Positions 11,966 to 23,520 of a stretch of 64,000 nucleotides of DNA are shown piece after piece (the stretch's first letter is position 1; every line of letters begins with the position of its first letter). The position numbers and the translations under genes were made by a program. The notes beneath the pieces are model-generated. The model saw only the letters and a list, made by a program, of their open reading frames with translations. It did not search any database and was not told the origin of the DNA. The DNA is from Carya illinoinensis (taxonomy: Eukaryota > Streptophyta > Magnoliopsida > Fagales > Juglandaceae): the NCBI RefSeq assembly GCF_018687715.1, contig NC_056765.1, positions 13,861,001 through 13,925,000 of the forward strand. Reading direction: 5' to 3'.

Positions 11966-12047
11966 TGGTTGAAGACATATACAGGCCGTGGAGGCAGCCA
12001 TTACCCTCTATAGATGACATATACTTCATCCAGCCATCCAAAGAGAA
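11966..12047 (+). pseudogene. Captured exon resembling SEC1/KEULE
   Basis: An 82-bp exon-like block is bounded by an acceptor (CTCTCTGTAG, ending 11965) and a donor (GTAATT, from 12048). It reads VEDIY, then a variant RPW, then RQPLPSIDDIYFIQPSKE. Plant SEC1/Munc18-family proteins such as KEULE have a near-identical segment ([27 protein letters not shown]) near residue 70, encoded before vesicle-fusion domain 1 continues. No other SEC1 exon was recognised, so this is a fragment, not a gene. It lies inside the CACTA element, upstream of the transposase, which suggests transposon capture. The family match is from memory and needs a database search. Confidence 0.6.
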
Positions 12048-13736
12048 GTAATTATCCTCCTTTTGGTAACTGGTTGTAGATACTCATAGTGATAAATGAG
12101 CAGAATTACATGCATTATACTTTTGGTTGGTTGAGGAACTCTTGGTTTTCATTTTTTAGTTGATATAGTTGCAAGAATTATGAAAGCCTGAATTACTCTA
12201 GCTTATGCATAGCCACTCTGTTTTTTAGTTGAATATTTGCTATATCATGCCTATGCTATCATTAATACTTCTCTCTATCCTGTGTTTTTGGGTCACATGC
12301 ATGTGGGTTCATAGCACATTTGTATTCTGTGTGCAAGTACTGGAATTCTTTTTGTGGGGTACCCTGCCACTCTCTGTCATGTGAATTTAAATAGGCTATT
12401 GTGTTTCATAGCACAAGAGCATAGGTAGGGCCTTTCTTACTCTCTCTCTTTTGACTTTTTATTACCTATGATGCTTGTCATAATTTATTTTATTTCTCTG
12501 GTGACATTTTTTATTCACATAACATCTAAGATAAAAGTTATATTGTAACTGATATTTTAGATTTCTATGTTTTTGTACAGCCTTGGCTCGTATGATGAGA
12601 CTGATAGAATAGTTGGGAAGACGAAGTAGATTTCTTCTGTTCTTATCCATCTTAGTATCTATTCTCCAAATGGTGTGTTACTAATTTAGTTTTGTTGTCA
12701 ACTTTTTTGCCTTCTTGTTATTTGGGTTAATTTGTTATGATGTCTATGGAGTGCTACTATCAAACTCTTGTATTTTGTATGTGCTTTGTGGAAAGGTATG
12801 TTATTATGTTGTAATAATGACCAACCATGTTTCTTTTTTATAAAAAAGATTAATAAAAAATGGCAAGGAAACTCATACTCATGAAAGCATGTACAAGAGA
12901 TCAGTACAAACTTATAATAATAGCATTAACTCTATTACAGTCCACTAATCAGTTAAAAAGATAAAAATTAATAGTGCCCTAGTGACAGTGAACATACTAA
13001 TTTGGCTATGAATTGCAAGATATTCAAATGCCAACCATGTGTTGTCTTAAGCACAATTCAAGTTGATCATACCCAAAAGCCTTATAGCCACAAAAATTAC
13101 TTGATACTGCAAGCCGTACAAAAGCCCCCCAATAATTTACAAAAGCCATGCTAAAAATAAAATAAAAAGCATCATAATATACCTTAAATGACCTTCATCA
13201 TAAATCATGTTTCTTTTTTAACCCTTTATTTAAAAATGGAAACAAAATCATTTTCGGCTTCCATTTGCAATACAAGTGAGAAAAACATTAAAGACTGCTA
13301 CATCTAATTGTTTGCTTAAATTTACATTAGACTATTTTCTAACCAATAGAGACAAGTGAGAGCATAATGACCCACCAGCTGTGTCGATCATGTCATCCAT
13401 CATTACTACTACTTTTCAGAAAAGGAATCAAAGAAAATAACATAGCAAAAATCGTATTCATACAAATCTTCATAGAGTGAGTGTTATTAATGTTATAGTA
13501 TGAAACGTTATTAACATACCTAATTACTTCTAACTAATAATTCCACAACTAAGTTCCAATTTATTGCAAGCATCTTGGAGTATATCATTATAGGTTATAA
13601 GGTGACTACTTTATTCATTTTTCATATTATAAACATGAATATTGAACTATGAACTAGTTTCTGTTGTAGCAAACATATTACAACCATGTTTATATATACA
13701 ACCATGTTTTAAAAGATATTAGAATTATCTTGATTA
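12048..13736 (+). other. CACTA interior between captured exon and transposase
   Basis: Mostly AT-rich, intron-like sequence. An acceptor-like CAG at about 12578-12580 is followed by a short open stretch (SLGSYDETDRIVGKTK) that might be another captured exon, but I do not recognise it. Nothing else is supported. Confidence 0.4.
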
Positions 13737-13741
13737 ATTCT

Positions 13742-16700
13742 AAGGGTTGAACCTGATGACAAGAGTTGGATGCAAATCACTGATAGATTTGGATCTAGGG
13801 AATATGCTAAAGGAGTTAAGGAGTTTCTTACCTTCACCTGCTCTCATGCTACAAGTGAGGCAATCCGTTGCCCATGTGTCCGATGTTCAAATAATCACTT
13901 TCAACCAATAAGTCAGGTAGAGAGACACTTATTCATTAAAGGTATTGACAAGAATTATACGGTGTGGATTTTTCATGGTGCGGAAGAAGATCTAATCATA
14001 AGTGATGATGATGATGATCTATATGATCCCGAACAAGAGGATGACTTCATTGATGATGTTGATGTTATCATGTTATGAGATATTCAAGCTGGGGACTTTC
14101 TTGATGTTCCCATAACTGAGTCTTTCCACTTTCAATATCCGTTGCCCATGTATCCGATATTAATTCATCTCGCACTTTCAATCAATTGTTGGCTGATTCT
14201 CAGCGTCCTCTTTATGAAGGTTGTACAAAGTGTTCTAAACTATCATTCACTGTTAGGTTGCTGCACATTAAAACACTTGGTGGTTGGAGTGTAAAATCTT
14301 TTGATATGCTTTTACACTTGCTCTTTTGCCAAACTCATATCAAGAGTCACGTAATTTGGAAAAAGGTTTGCGCTTTGCTTACAACAAGATACATGTTTGT
14401 CCGAATGACTGCATACTTTATTGGAGGGAAAACGTCGATAAAGATGAATGTTCTAAATGTAAACTCTCTAGGTGGAAATATAGTGAAAGTAAGAATAGAC
14501 GAATTCGTCAAAACGTTCTACGACATTTCCCATTAAAATCAAGGTTGCAGAGATTATTTATGTCACAGAAAACAGCAGCTGATATGCGGTGGCACAGGGA
14601 TCAGCAAGTCATTCAACAGGGGATTCTAAGCCATCCTATTCACTCTGAGGTGTGGACAACGTTTGATCAAGAGCATGCTTGGTTTGCAAAAGATCCAAGA
14701 AATGTCAGACTTGGTTTTGCTAGCAACGGTTTCAACCCATTTAATAATTTAGCTAAGCCTTACAGCATATGGCCCGTGGTTCTTGTCCTTTACAACTTGC
14801 CCCCGTGGTTATGCATGAAAGATCTATTTTTTATCACTTCACTCTTGATTCCTGGACCAAAATCATTAGGAAATGAAATTGATGCTTATCTTTAGCCTTT
14901 GATAGATGAATTTATTGATCTATGGGATAATGGTGTTGGCACATATGATGCAAAGGCTAGTGAGACTTTCCGATTGCATGCAGCATTATTATGGACAATC
15001 AACAACTTTCCTGCTTATGGAAACCTTTCCGGGTGGAGCACTAAGGGGAAGATGACATGTCTATCGTGCAAGGAACAAACAGATTCCATGTGGTTGACAT
15101 ATAGCCGAAAACATTGTTATATGGGTCATCGTCGATTCTTGCCATCAAGCCATATATGTAGAAAGAAAAAGACTATTTTTAATGATAATACAGAGCATCG
15201 TGACCCACCTACTGTGTATGCTGGAGAAGATATACTCATTCAACTCCAAAATATTCCTAATGCAAATTTTGGTAAAAAAAAAAAAAAAGCGCACTATAGA
15301 GGAGTTCAATTGGACCAAAAAAAGTATCTTCTTTCAATTACCATATTGGTCGACCATAAAAATTAGACATAATCTAGATGTAATGCACATTGAGAAAAAC
15401 ATTTGTGACAACATCATAGGAACTTTGATAAATATCTTTGGCAACACTAAAGATCATCCTAATGCACGTCGTGATCTTTTCAATCTCAACATAAGGAAGG
15501 AGTTACACCTTATTCAGGATGGACAACGCATTAGCATGCCGTATGCATGTTATACACTGTATGGAGCTGAGTGGATTGGTTTCTGTAGTTGGTTGCATGA
15601 TGTGAAATTCCCATATGGTTTCGCTTTGAACATCACCAGATGTATTAGTGTACCTGATTGCAAAATCTCGAGAATGAAAAGTCATGATTGTCACATTTTT
15701 ATGCAAAGATTACTTCCTACTGCAATTTTTGGATACTTATACCAAGATGTACGATTGGCACTAACTGAGTTGAGCACTTTTTTCAAAGAATTGTGTGCTA
15801 GAACATGTAAGATTGATGTCTTAGAGAAGCTTCAAGCTGATATCGCTATCATTCTATGCAAACTAGAGATGATTTTTCCGCCTACCTTCTTCGATATAAT
15901 GGTGCACTTAGCCTACCATTTGCCGCGTTAGGCGCTACTTGCAGGGCCAGTTCAATATAGGTGGATGTACCCTTTCGAGGGGTATTTTGAAAAATTCAAG
16001 AGATATTTTAAGAATAAGGCCTACCCAGAAGATTCAGTAGCTAAGGCCTATATTCATGTAGAATGCTTGAATTTTTGTTCCATGTATCTCAATGATGTTG
16101 AGACCAGATTCAATCCTCCTGAACGTAACGTTGATGAAGGAGAAGAGGGTGTACGAGATGGACTATCTGTTTTTTCACAAAAGGTGCACCCCATGGGTTT
16201 TGCATCATGTCATCGATTAGATGATGACATTTTCATAAAAGCCAGATGGTATGTTCTTAATAATTGCATAGAGATTGGGAAATACCTTAAGTAAGTAACC
16301 AAACTATTTATCAACTTAGTTTCTAAAGATATTGATTTACTGGTATTGATTAACTGGTGTTGGCCTTTTGTCTAGTGAGCATTACTTGTAGGTAAGTGAA
16401 GAGTATCCCGATAATGCCGATAGTATGCATGCTGCAAAATTCCCAGGCCGGTTCAAGTCACATGTATGCAAACTCATTCTTAGTATGTTTGTTTTACGCC
16501 AAAACTTGTATTGTGTTTACTTTATGCAGTTCCTTGTTTGAACTTGTGATAGATTCAAAGTATGCGTGCTAATAATCCTGGAGAAGTTTTAGAAGATTTA
16601 TATGCCCTAGCATGTGGTCCTGACCCTTGGGGTGCGTCCTATTCTGGTTTTATAAGCAATGGTATAAGATTTCATACCAAAAATTATGAAAAACATCGTC

Positions 16701-17344
16701 GCACCCAAAACTCAGGTGTCATGGTCATTAGTGAACAACTAGGATCTAAGAAGCTCGAGTTCTTTGGTAGACTAACAAACATTTTGGAAGTCTGCTACAT
16801 GGGTTGGCGTCGTGTTTACTTATTCAAATGTGAATGGTTTGACATCTCTGATTCCAAACAAGGTATACGTGTGGAACAACATCTTACTAGTGTGAATATG
16901 TCTCGTACAGCTTATAAGGACGACCCTTTTGTTTTGGCTTGCCAAGCTTCACAAGTGTTTTACCTAAAAAATCGCAACATCCGTGGTGATTGGTATGTAG
17001 TGCAAAAGGTCATACATAGAAATGTTTATGACCTTCCATGAAAACCCCTTATTGAAGATGACTCATCTGATTCTAGTGATGATGCATACCAAGAAGATAA
17101 TTCTAGCGATGCTTACGTGAGTGTCCATGCTGATGACATTCCACTGCAAACAGATATGCACATGCCTAATGTAGAGCCAGAGCAGGTTGATGTTGACACA
17201 TCAGTAATGCAAAGGTCAAATTGGGATCAATTTGAGCAAGGTTTTATCAAGAACGATACTAGTGAAGACAGTTCTAATGATAGTACCGAATTGGAGGGTA
17301 GCATCGAAGAAGATAGTCTCTCGACGGAGGATGAGATGAACTAG
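13742..17344 (+). pseudogene. CACTA TNP2-type transposase, inactivated
   Basis: The order of parts matches plant En/Spm TNP2 proteins. A transposase-associated zinc-binding domain lies at 13755-14000 (SWMQ, CPCVRCSN, VERHLF, YTVWIFHGA). The TNP2 catalytic core follows at 14186-15700 (PLYEGCTK, VCPNDCILYW, CLSCKEQT, LDVMHIEKNICDN). A DUF4218-like part lies at 15750-16294 (LAYHLPR, RWMYPFEGYF, ECLNFCSMYL). After introns, a DUF4216-like part lies at 16562-17041 (RTQNSGV, RRVYLFKCEWFD). An acidic tail follows to 17344. Damage includes a stop at 14076-14078, a frame change near 14325, TAG at 14893-14895, a frame change at a 15-A run (15274-15288), TAG at 15929-15931 and TGA at 17039-17041. It cannot make a full protein. 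Confidence 0.85.
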
Positions 17345-17482
17345 CCACTTATTTCTCTTGAATATAAGTATTATTTTTAGTTTAGTATCATTTTGTGTAA
17401 GTTGCTTGAAATTATTAAGTTTGTTATTTTTTGAAAAATTTAGCAAAGTTTATTGGTATACTAACTGTGTCATTGCAGGAAT

Positions 17483-19136
17483 ATGTCAACAATTGAAAGA
17501 GGCAGAGGTAGAGGTAGAGGCCGAGCATGTGGCGTGAACTATAATGGAGGAAGATCTCAAAGAAATGAAGTTCAAAATAGAGTACCTATTGCTGCTCTTA
17601 GAGATGATGCATTCTCAAGCTCAGATGACTCAACTGAGCAACCCAATGTCGTCCCGAATGATATGCCAGCAGTCGATGTGCCACTAAGCACAAACCCGTC
17701 TGGTATTAATCTAATTTTTATTGGTATTAGTATTACTTATTGTTTTACATTAAATGCTTAACATGTTGGTTATTTTGATTTTTGAACTTAGTACCACCTT
17801 GTCAGAAGCGTGGGCGAGGAGAAGCAAAATACACAGAATTTGAGAAGGTGTGAAAACATGGAAAGATACGCTTGAGGATAAAGGATGGTGAGACTGTACC
17901 TTGTTGTGAACATGCACTCATTTTTACTGCAATAATTACATGGTTGGTTAAGCATTATATGGACTTGTGTCATGCAAGCTGGCACGACGTACCAGTTAAT
18001 GAAAAGGAAGAATTGATTTCAAGAGTTCAGGTAAAAGTATTGAATTTCATACATATTCAAATAGAGTATCAAATTAATTTGATTGTTTGTCTCTAAAATG
18101 ACTTCATCCTTGATTGGACCAAGAAGAATCATCGTGATGCGGTTAAGAAGACACTACGTAAGCCGTTTAATCATATTCGCTATGATTTACATAGAACCTA
18201 TAAGCTATATGATAGTAATGAAGCAGCACTTGCGAGTGTGCCATCATAGGTGACACCAGCCACTTGGGTGAAGTTATGCGCTCAATATTCAAGCGAGAAC
18301 TTCAAGGTAATTTACCGGTTAATACTTAATTAACATTATGTGGCATTTTTTTAATTAAAATAGTCATATAATCCTCTTGACACTTCTATTTTTCTCATTT
18401 ATATCATGTCTCGTGTGAGTACAGCCAATGTCTGAACGAAATAAATTTAATAGGGAGAAGCAACAAAACAATCATACAGCTGGACGAAGGTCATTTGTAT
18501 GGCTAATGGAGATGAGGGTAATTAAGTCTCCATTTTGGTTGAAATATACCTTAAGATTTCCAATATATATTCAGTCTAAGTTAAATGTAATTTGCTTGTA
18601 TTTGAAGTCTGGGAATGATAAAACTACGGTTGATTTCTTTAAAGAAGTGAGGTGGTCAAAAAAGAAGGACAAATTTGTAACTCCCATGATGGAAAAGCAA
18701 TATGTGAGTATGTATTAAATAAAATCCAATGATTTTTAGAAAAAATTGTCAAATAATTTTTCATTCTATAAGTACATATTATGAGCACTAACATGTGTGA
18801 TTTTCTAATGGTTGATAGGATAAGATGATTGTAAATATGTCAAAGTTGGAGCCTGAGAAGCGGACTGAGGAGGTTGCAATGACAATTTTCGAGGAAGTTT
18901 TGGATCAAAAGTCAGGATATGTAAGGGGGCTTGGTGAGATGGTTATTCCCGAATCATCTAGTCAAGCAATTGATGTCCAAATAGCAGAATTAACTGAACG
19001 TGCAGAAAGACATGAGAAAGAGGCTGCAGATTATAAGGGACAACTTGATGACTTACGAGAGAATGTCATGTTACTACAAGCCAACTACAACAAGTTTATA
19101 GAGAGATATGAGTCAGAGAGGCAGACTCAGGGATAG
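17483..19136 (+). pseudogene. CACTA TNPA/Ptta-type second transposon gene, damaged
   Basis: The gene starts at ATG 17483 with an Arg/Gly-rich N-terminus (RGRGRGRACG) and a Ser/Asp-rich stretch. Later exons follow the plant Ptta/En/Spm transposase layout. Visible parts are KHGKIRLRIKDGETVPCCEHA, WLVKHYMDLCHASWHDVP (17855-18030), DWTKKNHRDAVKKTL (about 18100-18150), SERNKFNREKQQNNHTAGRRSF (18428-18500), VDFFKEVRWSKKKDKF (18625-18675) and a heptad-rich coiled-coil C-terminus (18960-19130). Family members bind subterminal repeats and assist TNP2. A TGA at 17851-17853 replaces the Trp expected in EKVWKHGK, and TAG lies at 18247-18249. One acceptor near 18090 looks lost. Confidence 0.75.
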
Positions 19137-19499
19137 TAGATTTGTAGTCTAACAATAGTGCTTATCGTTAAATAAATTTGTAGTTTTGTGGGTTCTTTTA
19201 AGCCATTTGCTTTTCTTAATGACATCAATAAATCTTAACAATAGTGCTAATGGTTTATAGACTTAAAAAAATGAAGTGCATAAAGATTTTAGATGAGTAA
19301 TTTTAGAACTTTATTTTGTTGAGAAATTTATTGTTGGCCCAAAATAATTTTACTTACTTGAAATGAAATTTATAACATTTCAATTAATTATAGAGTATTT
19401 GTGAGAAAAAGAAATATTTTATTTGCATAGAATAAGGAAAAGAAGTTCATTTGATTTGAGTGGATAAAAATTAATATAATTGAGAGGAGAATAAAAATA

Positions 19500-19753
19500 A
19501 AAATAAAAATAAAAATAAAAATAAAAATTTGTGTATGATAGATACATTTGCGGCGAAATAATAGAGTTTTGCGGCGACTAAATGTCGCTCCAAATAATGA
19601 AAGATTTCTAGCACTCTCCTCATTAGCTGAGAAAAGTCTATCTTGGCTCAAAATTACCGGCAAATTCAGGACAAATTATTTCTGATTTGCAACGAAAAAT
19701 AGACTTTTTGCAGTGACTAAGTTTTGCCACAAATACCCTTATTTGTTGTAGTG
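19500..19753. repeat. CACTA 3' subterminal region and terminal inverted repeat
   Basis: It contains (AAAAAT)n around 19490-19530, repeated GCGGCGA(C/A) motifs at 19550-19595, a related AGTGACTAAGTTTTGCC at 19713-19729 and the terminal TTGTTGTAGTG. GCGAC/GTCGC motifs are shared with the 5' subterminal block. Confidence 0.75.
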
Positions 19754-19756
19754 TCA

Positions 19757-20639
19757 CAATTATGTATTTCCATAAATAAAGTATTATTTTCATGGATACT
19801 ATGAGCGATGCATTGAAGAAAGAGTCTATAGCTGACTCAGAGGGAGTCAAATTGTGTTGGTATTGAACATGCACTTTGATCGACTCGGGAGTCTCCTAGA
19901 CATTGTAACCATTTCATTCTTTCAAATATGTAGCTTGGACGGGCTTAATGTGGCAAAAGGTAGTTATAACTCTGAAAGTAGCAAGGTGGTACTTGTGCAT
20001 AATACTTATTATATTATTTGGAATTGGATGATATGAGGCTAGAGGTAATTCTTTTAGCATTCAGCTTTTCGGGTTTGTCATCACACTAAGAATTGATGGG
20101 AGCCTAGCCATTAGTCCCATATTAGCTTACCCAGGCCCCATTGGTGAATGGTGGTTTTAGAGAAACGTTCAAGTAAGGTCCTAAGTTCATTGTAATGTTG
20201 GAATGTCGATCTGTGAGCATGTATGGCCCTAAATCATGTGGACGGGTTAACGCAATAGGTCTTGGAAAGTACACTAAGAGAAATAGGTACCCTTTGGTGA
20301 GTTAAAGTATAATATTAGTTCTAAGTGACCTTTCAAAGGGAGTATTTTCAGGCACTAAACATATGAAAATGTAGTAGTTCGGGTACTAGGATAAAGCCAG
20401 AGTAAGTGAATTGATTGGATCCAAATCCACTCCAGAAGTAATTGATCAGGTTAGGACCATACGGATTATGAGAGCAATAGACCAAAGAATACTGTCACTC
20501 TATGAGAAATAGACTTGAATTTTGAAGGAAGTGAGTTGGAGTAAGTAAAGATGTCACTGTTGGAGGGAATATGCAGATTTAGAAAGGGAGAGAGCTAAAC
20601 ATGTCAGACTCTTGGTAGCAATAGTAGAAATTAGCAAGT
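19757..20639 (+). other. Gypsy interior, not decipherable
   Basis: This is a continuation of the gypsy element after the CACTA insertion. Short frames occur, such as 19854-20036, but I could not assign gag, protease or RT motifs. It is probably rearranged coding sequence with many stops. Confidence 0.4.
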
Positions 20640-21355
20640 GCTAAATCAAGTACTGCCTAGGGAAGACTAACCTAATAGCTGATGAACTGAGTTGGAAGTC
20701 TCAAGTGGAGGATCTAACAGAATCATCATAGATGGATTCTCTCTTGTGTGGGATGAGGCCAGGAGACTGTTGGTGGAGAGTTCTCGAAAAGAGGAAGCCA
20801 TTGCTTCTATGCAAAAAGCTAGAGTTGTAGACTTCGACGAGTTGAAGACTTGGCAAAGAAGGAACCCAAAACTATTGAATATTCAACAAAGGGTAAGGAA
20901 GTCAAGAGGGCCTATGCATTACAATTCCAGTAGGATGGTACCCTACTATACAAGAATTGAAGAGTGATTCTCGCAAATCCCAGGGTCAATGAGAAGATAC
21001 TTGTAGAGGCCCATGTTGCAACAAACTTGATACATCTAGGAAGTATGAAAATGTCCCAAAATATGAAGTAAGGATTTTGGTGGGAAGGAATAAAAAGAGA
21101 TATCACAATGTTTATTGAAAGGTGCCCTACCTGCTAATAAGTAATAACTGAGCATCAGAGACCTATTGGGAACTTGTAGCCTCTACCGATCACTAAATGG
21201 AAATAGGATGATATAGCCATGGACTTCGTACTTGACTTGCCAATAACTCAAAGTGGAAACAATTCAACTTGGTTGATCATAGATCAATTGACCAAAAGTG
21301 TCCATTTTTTGCCATTCTCTAACATAGATGCTGTCGAAAAGTTGACTTGATTATA
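20640..21355 (+). pseudogene. Gypsy pol remnant: RNase H end and integrase
   Basis: About 20655-20700 reads GKTNLIADELSWKS, matching the gypsy RNase H/linker motif GKANVVADALSRK. The H2C2 region at about 21000-21135 retains VEAHVATNLIHLGSMKM, FWWEGIKRDI and ERCPTC. The integrase core start at about 21200-21350 retains MDFVLDLP and LTKSVHFLPF. These match chromovirus (Tekay-like) integrase. Several stops and frame changes break it. It ends abruptly at the LTR (21356), so the DDE part after the first Asp, the C-terminus and any chromodomain are deleted. An open frame at 20692-20967 covers the linker but is not a gene by itself. Confidence 0.75.
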
Positions 21356-22427
21356 TGTCACATCTCTTGAGTTGTCGCTTGGAGACAATAGGCTCAAACT
21401 AAAAGCTAACACTCTCGGGCTGAAGCCATGGCCTATAATAGTGAAGGCTAGAGGATGCTATGGTCAAGGACAAGGCGTAAAGCTAGGTGTTGCTTGGAAC
21501 ATAGTCACACGTACGATCGTTACCCTTGGTATGGGAAAATTAGCAAGGGTGTGTGAATAACCTTTTTAGCAAAGACCATGGTGCACACAATCATAAAATG
21601 GACGTTTTAAAACTAAATTTTTAATATGTGTTCAAGTTGCTCAAAATGCTTCGGGCGCTTGAGCGAGTTGTTGGTGTTTTGTGTGTTTTGAGCATTGTTG
21701 CTTGATAAATCTTCATGTGGTTGTTTAGTATGTTGCTTGGAAACCTATAACTTGCTATGTATGATTTAACTTTCATTACATCTATAAATTGCATATCTTC
21801 ATTTCCATTAGACTTTCATTTTTTAGTTTTGTTGGTTTCACTTATTGAGATTTTTTTTAATTTCATTATGGTAGTCCCACTACTATAGTGGAGTTGCTCG
21901 GTAAATCTTTATGTCATATTTCAGGGAGACCTATAACTTCCTATGAATGATTTAACTTTCTTTGCATCTATAACTTGCATATCTTCATTTCCATTGTACT
22001 TGCATCTTTGAGTTTTGTTAATTTCACTTACTGAGACTTTTTAAAAGTTCATCATGGCAGTTTCACTGCCATCACACTCTTCGTAATCAAAGATTTTGAT
22101 ACAGGTTAAGATTTTGATGGTAGTTATGGACATAGAGATTCCAACGCAGTCATAAGATTGAGGATCAAGATCTTTCCCCACTTGTCATGTCGTTATGTTT
22201 CAATTTCTTGATGATCTAGATGGTTATATAATTTTATTTTACTTATGATTTGCATGAGACTTGTGACTTATGGATATAGTAGTTATGATATTGTTAATTT
22301 TTTCATAGCACTATTATTTACAATGATTTTCAACTATCCTTTCTACTGAGAATTAATTGTACACTTTTTATTGAGTATGTGAGCACATACCTTATTATCA
22401 TATATATGGCACCAAGAAAGTGGATCT
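21356..22427 (+). repeat. 3' LTR of the gypsy element, truncated
   Basis: Homologous to 7861-8664, but its start is fused directly to the integrase remnant. It lacks the last ~40 bp seen in the 5' copy and runs into a different repeat at about 22433. It is longer than the 5' segment because of an internal tandem duplication (21690-22080). Confidence 0.75.
21690..22080 (+). repeat. Tandem duplication inside the 3' LTR, ~200-bp unit
   Basis: Unit 1 (about 21700-21885) and unit 2 (about 21900-22075) share GATTTAACTTTC, TTGCATATCTTCATTTCCATT and TTGAGTTTTGTTnnTTTCACTTA-like strings. The 5' LTR has a single copy (about 8190-8370), so the duplication arose in the 3' LTR only. Confidence 0.75.
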
Positions 22428-22432
22428 AAGAG

Positions 22433-23520
22433 CATCCGCATCGGTCTCACCATTGCCAAAGTCTAAATTTTGGCTAGAATTGCAAATTTTAGCAATAATC
22501 AAAACTTTTAGCTAAGTCTATCACATTGAACTAGTTATTTTGAAGTAAAAATAATAATATAATATTTATATATTTAAATAATAATTTTAAATACAACACA
22601 AAACTGTATGCGAAAACGAAGGAACTGGGCGACGGAGGCATGCGAAAATGAAAATGAAAATGAAAACAGAGACAGAGGCATGCGACGGAGCTAGGCGGCC
22701 CACAAGTGGCTCGACGGAGGTCAGCTGCGCCAGAAGAAAACGCCGTCGATCTGCATGGCCCCGTGACTGAGAGAGAGATAGAGTTATCATCAGAGAGAGA
22801 ACGGAGATGAATTTGGAAAACAGATCGCACGGCGTTGAGGGGAAGAACCTCACTGTGAGACGCGGCCGTGAGTGCGGCTGACGTGCAGTACTTGGCGGCA
22901 TCTTCTGAGGCGATGTGGAGGTGCAGCGACATAAGCAAGGCTCTGGTTGGCAGCCCTGTTTTTCTTTCCTAAAAACAGAGCTCATTGGTCAAGTACTCGG
23001 CGGCATCTTCTGAGGCGATGTGGAGGTGCAGCGGCGTAGGCGACGGCGTACGGTTGTGCAACGGGCGAGAGCACAACATTCTACTCTGTTTTGAGGTTCT
23101 CCAATTACTAAAAATGAAAACAATTCCATGCGACGTAGCTCCGACGTAGAGAAAAAAAAAAAGGAAACGAGTTATCAGTAAACAACTACGAGGAAACGAT
23201 AACACAAAAAGCGCGAATCCGAGGAAAAGGGGAGGTTGTGGGTGAAAAAAAAATTATAAACTAATGCATGGACTCGGTACAGTAGCTTGCCAAAGTTGGC
23301 GAGCAGCTTACAATTACAATGGTTTCGAGATATTTTTTTGATTATTTTTTTTAACTTAATGATTAACAAAATATTTTTTAGAGAGATTGTGATTTTTTTT
23401 TAAAAAATATATTTTAGAAAATAAAAAAATAGATGACAAAAAAAAGAAAAAAAAAGAGGCCCAAATGGCCTTCTCGAGGTAATGTCTCCAACTACACCGT
23501 GTAGCAGCACTCACGAAAGA
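22433..23520. mobile_element. Probable non-autonomous DNA element with a GC-rich core
   Basis: It begins AGAGCATCCGCATCGG, the style of common plant MITE ends, followed by AT-rich sequence. A GC-rich core at 22610-23060 has long overlapping minus-strand frames with clear codon-like GC content. The 3' end and a target duplication were not found. The core could be captured gene sequence, but I recognise no protein family in the frames at 22531-22985. Confidence 0.35.
22888..23047. repeat. ~55-bp direct duplication, 103 bp apart
   Basis: AGTACT(T/C)GGCGGCATCTTCTGAGGCGATGTGGAGGTGCAGCG occurs at about 22888-22930 and again at about 22991-23033, nearly identical. The two copies explain the repeated LHLHIASEDAA peptide in minus-strand frames. 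Confidence 0.85.

Larger units (their letters stand above)
9320..19753 (+). mobile_element. CACTA (En/Spm) DNA transposon, complete ends, TSD TCA
   Basis: The element begins CACTACAAAAA at 9320 and ends TTTGTTGTAGTG at 19753, the diagnostic CACTA termini. The 3-bp sequence TCA flanks it at 9317-9319 and 19754-19756, matching the known 3-bp duplication of this superfamily. Length is 10,434 bp. It contains a TNP2-type transposase gene, a second TNPA/Ptta-type gene, subterminal repeats at both ends, a CT microsatellite and a host-like exon. Both transposase genes are broken, so it is non-autonomous now. Confidence 0.95.
7861..22427 (+). mobile_element. Decayed Ty3/gypsy retrotransposon carrying a nested CACTA element
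   Basis: Related LTR sequence at 7861-8664 and 21356-22427 flanks an iMet-type primer binding site (8667-8678) and pol remnants (RNase H end and integrase start, about 20640-21355). The integrase pieces resemble the Tekay/Del chromovirus group. The element is dead: most of gag and pol is missing or full of stops, the integrase C-terminus and the beginning of the 3' LTR are deleted, and a CACTA transposon occupies its interior. Confidence 0.75.
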
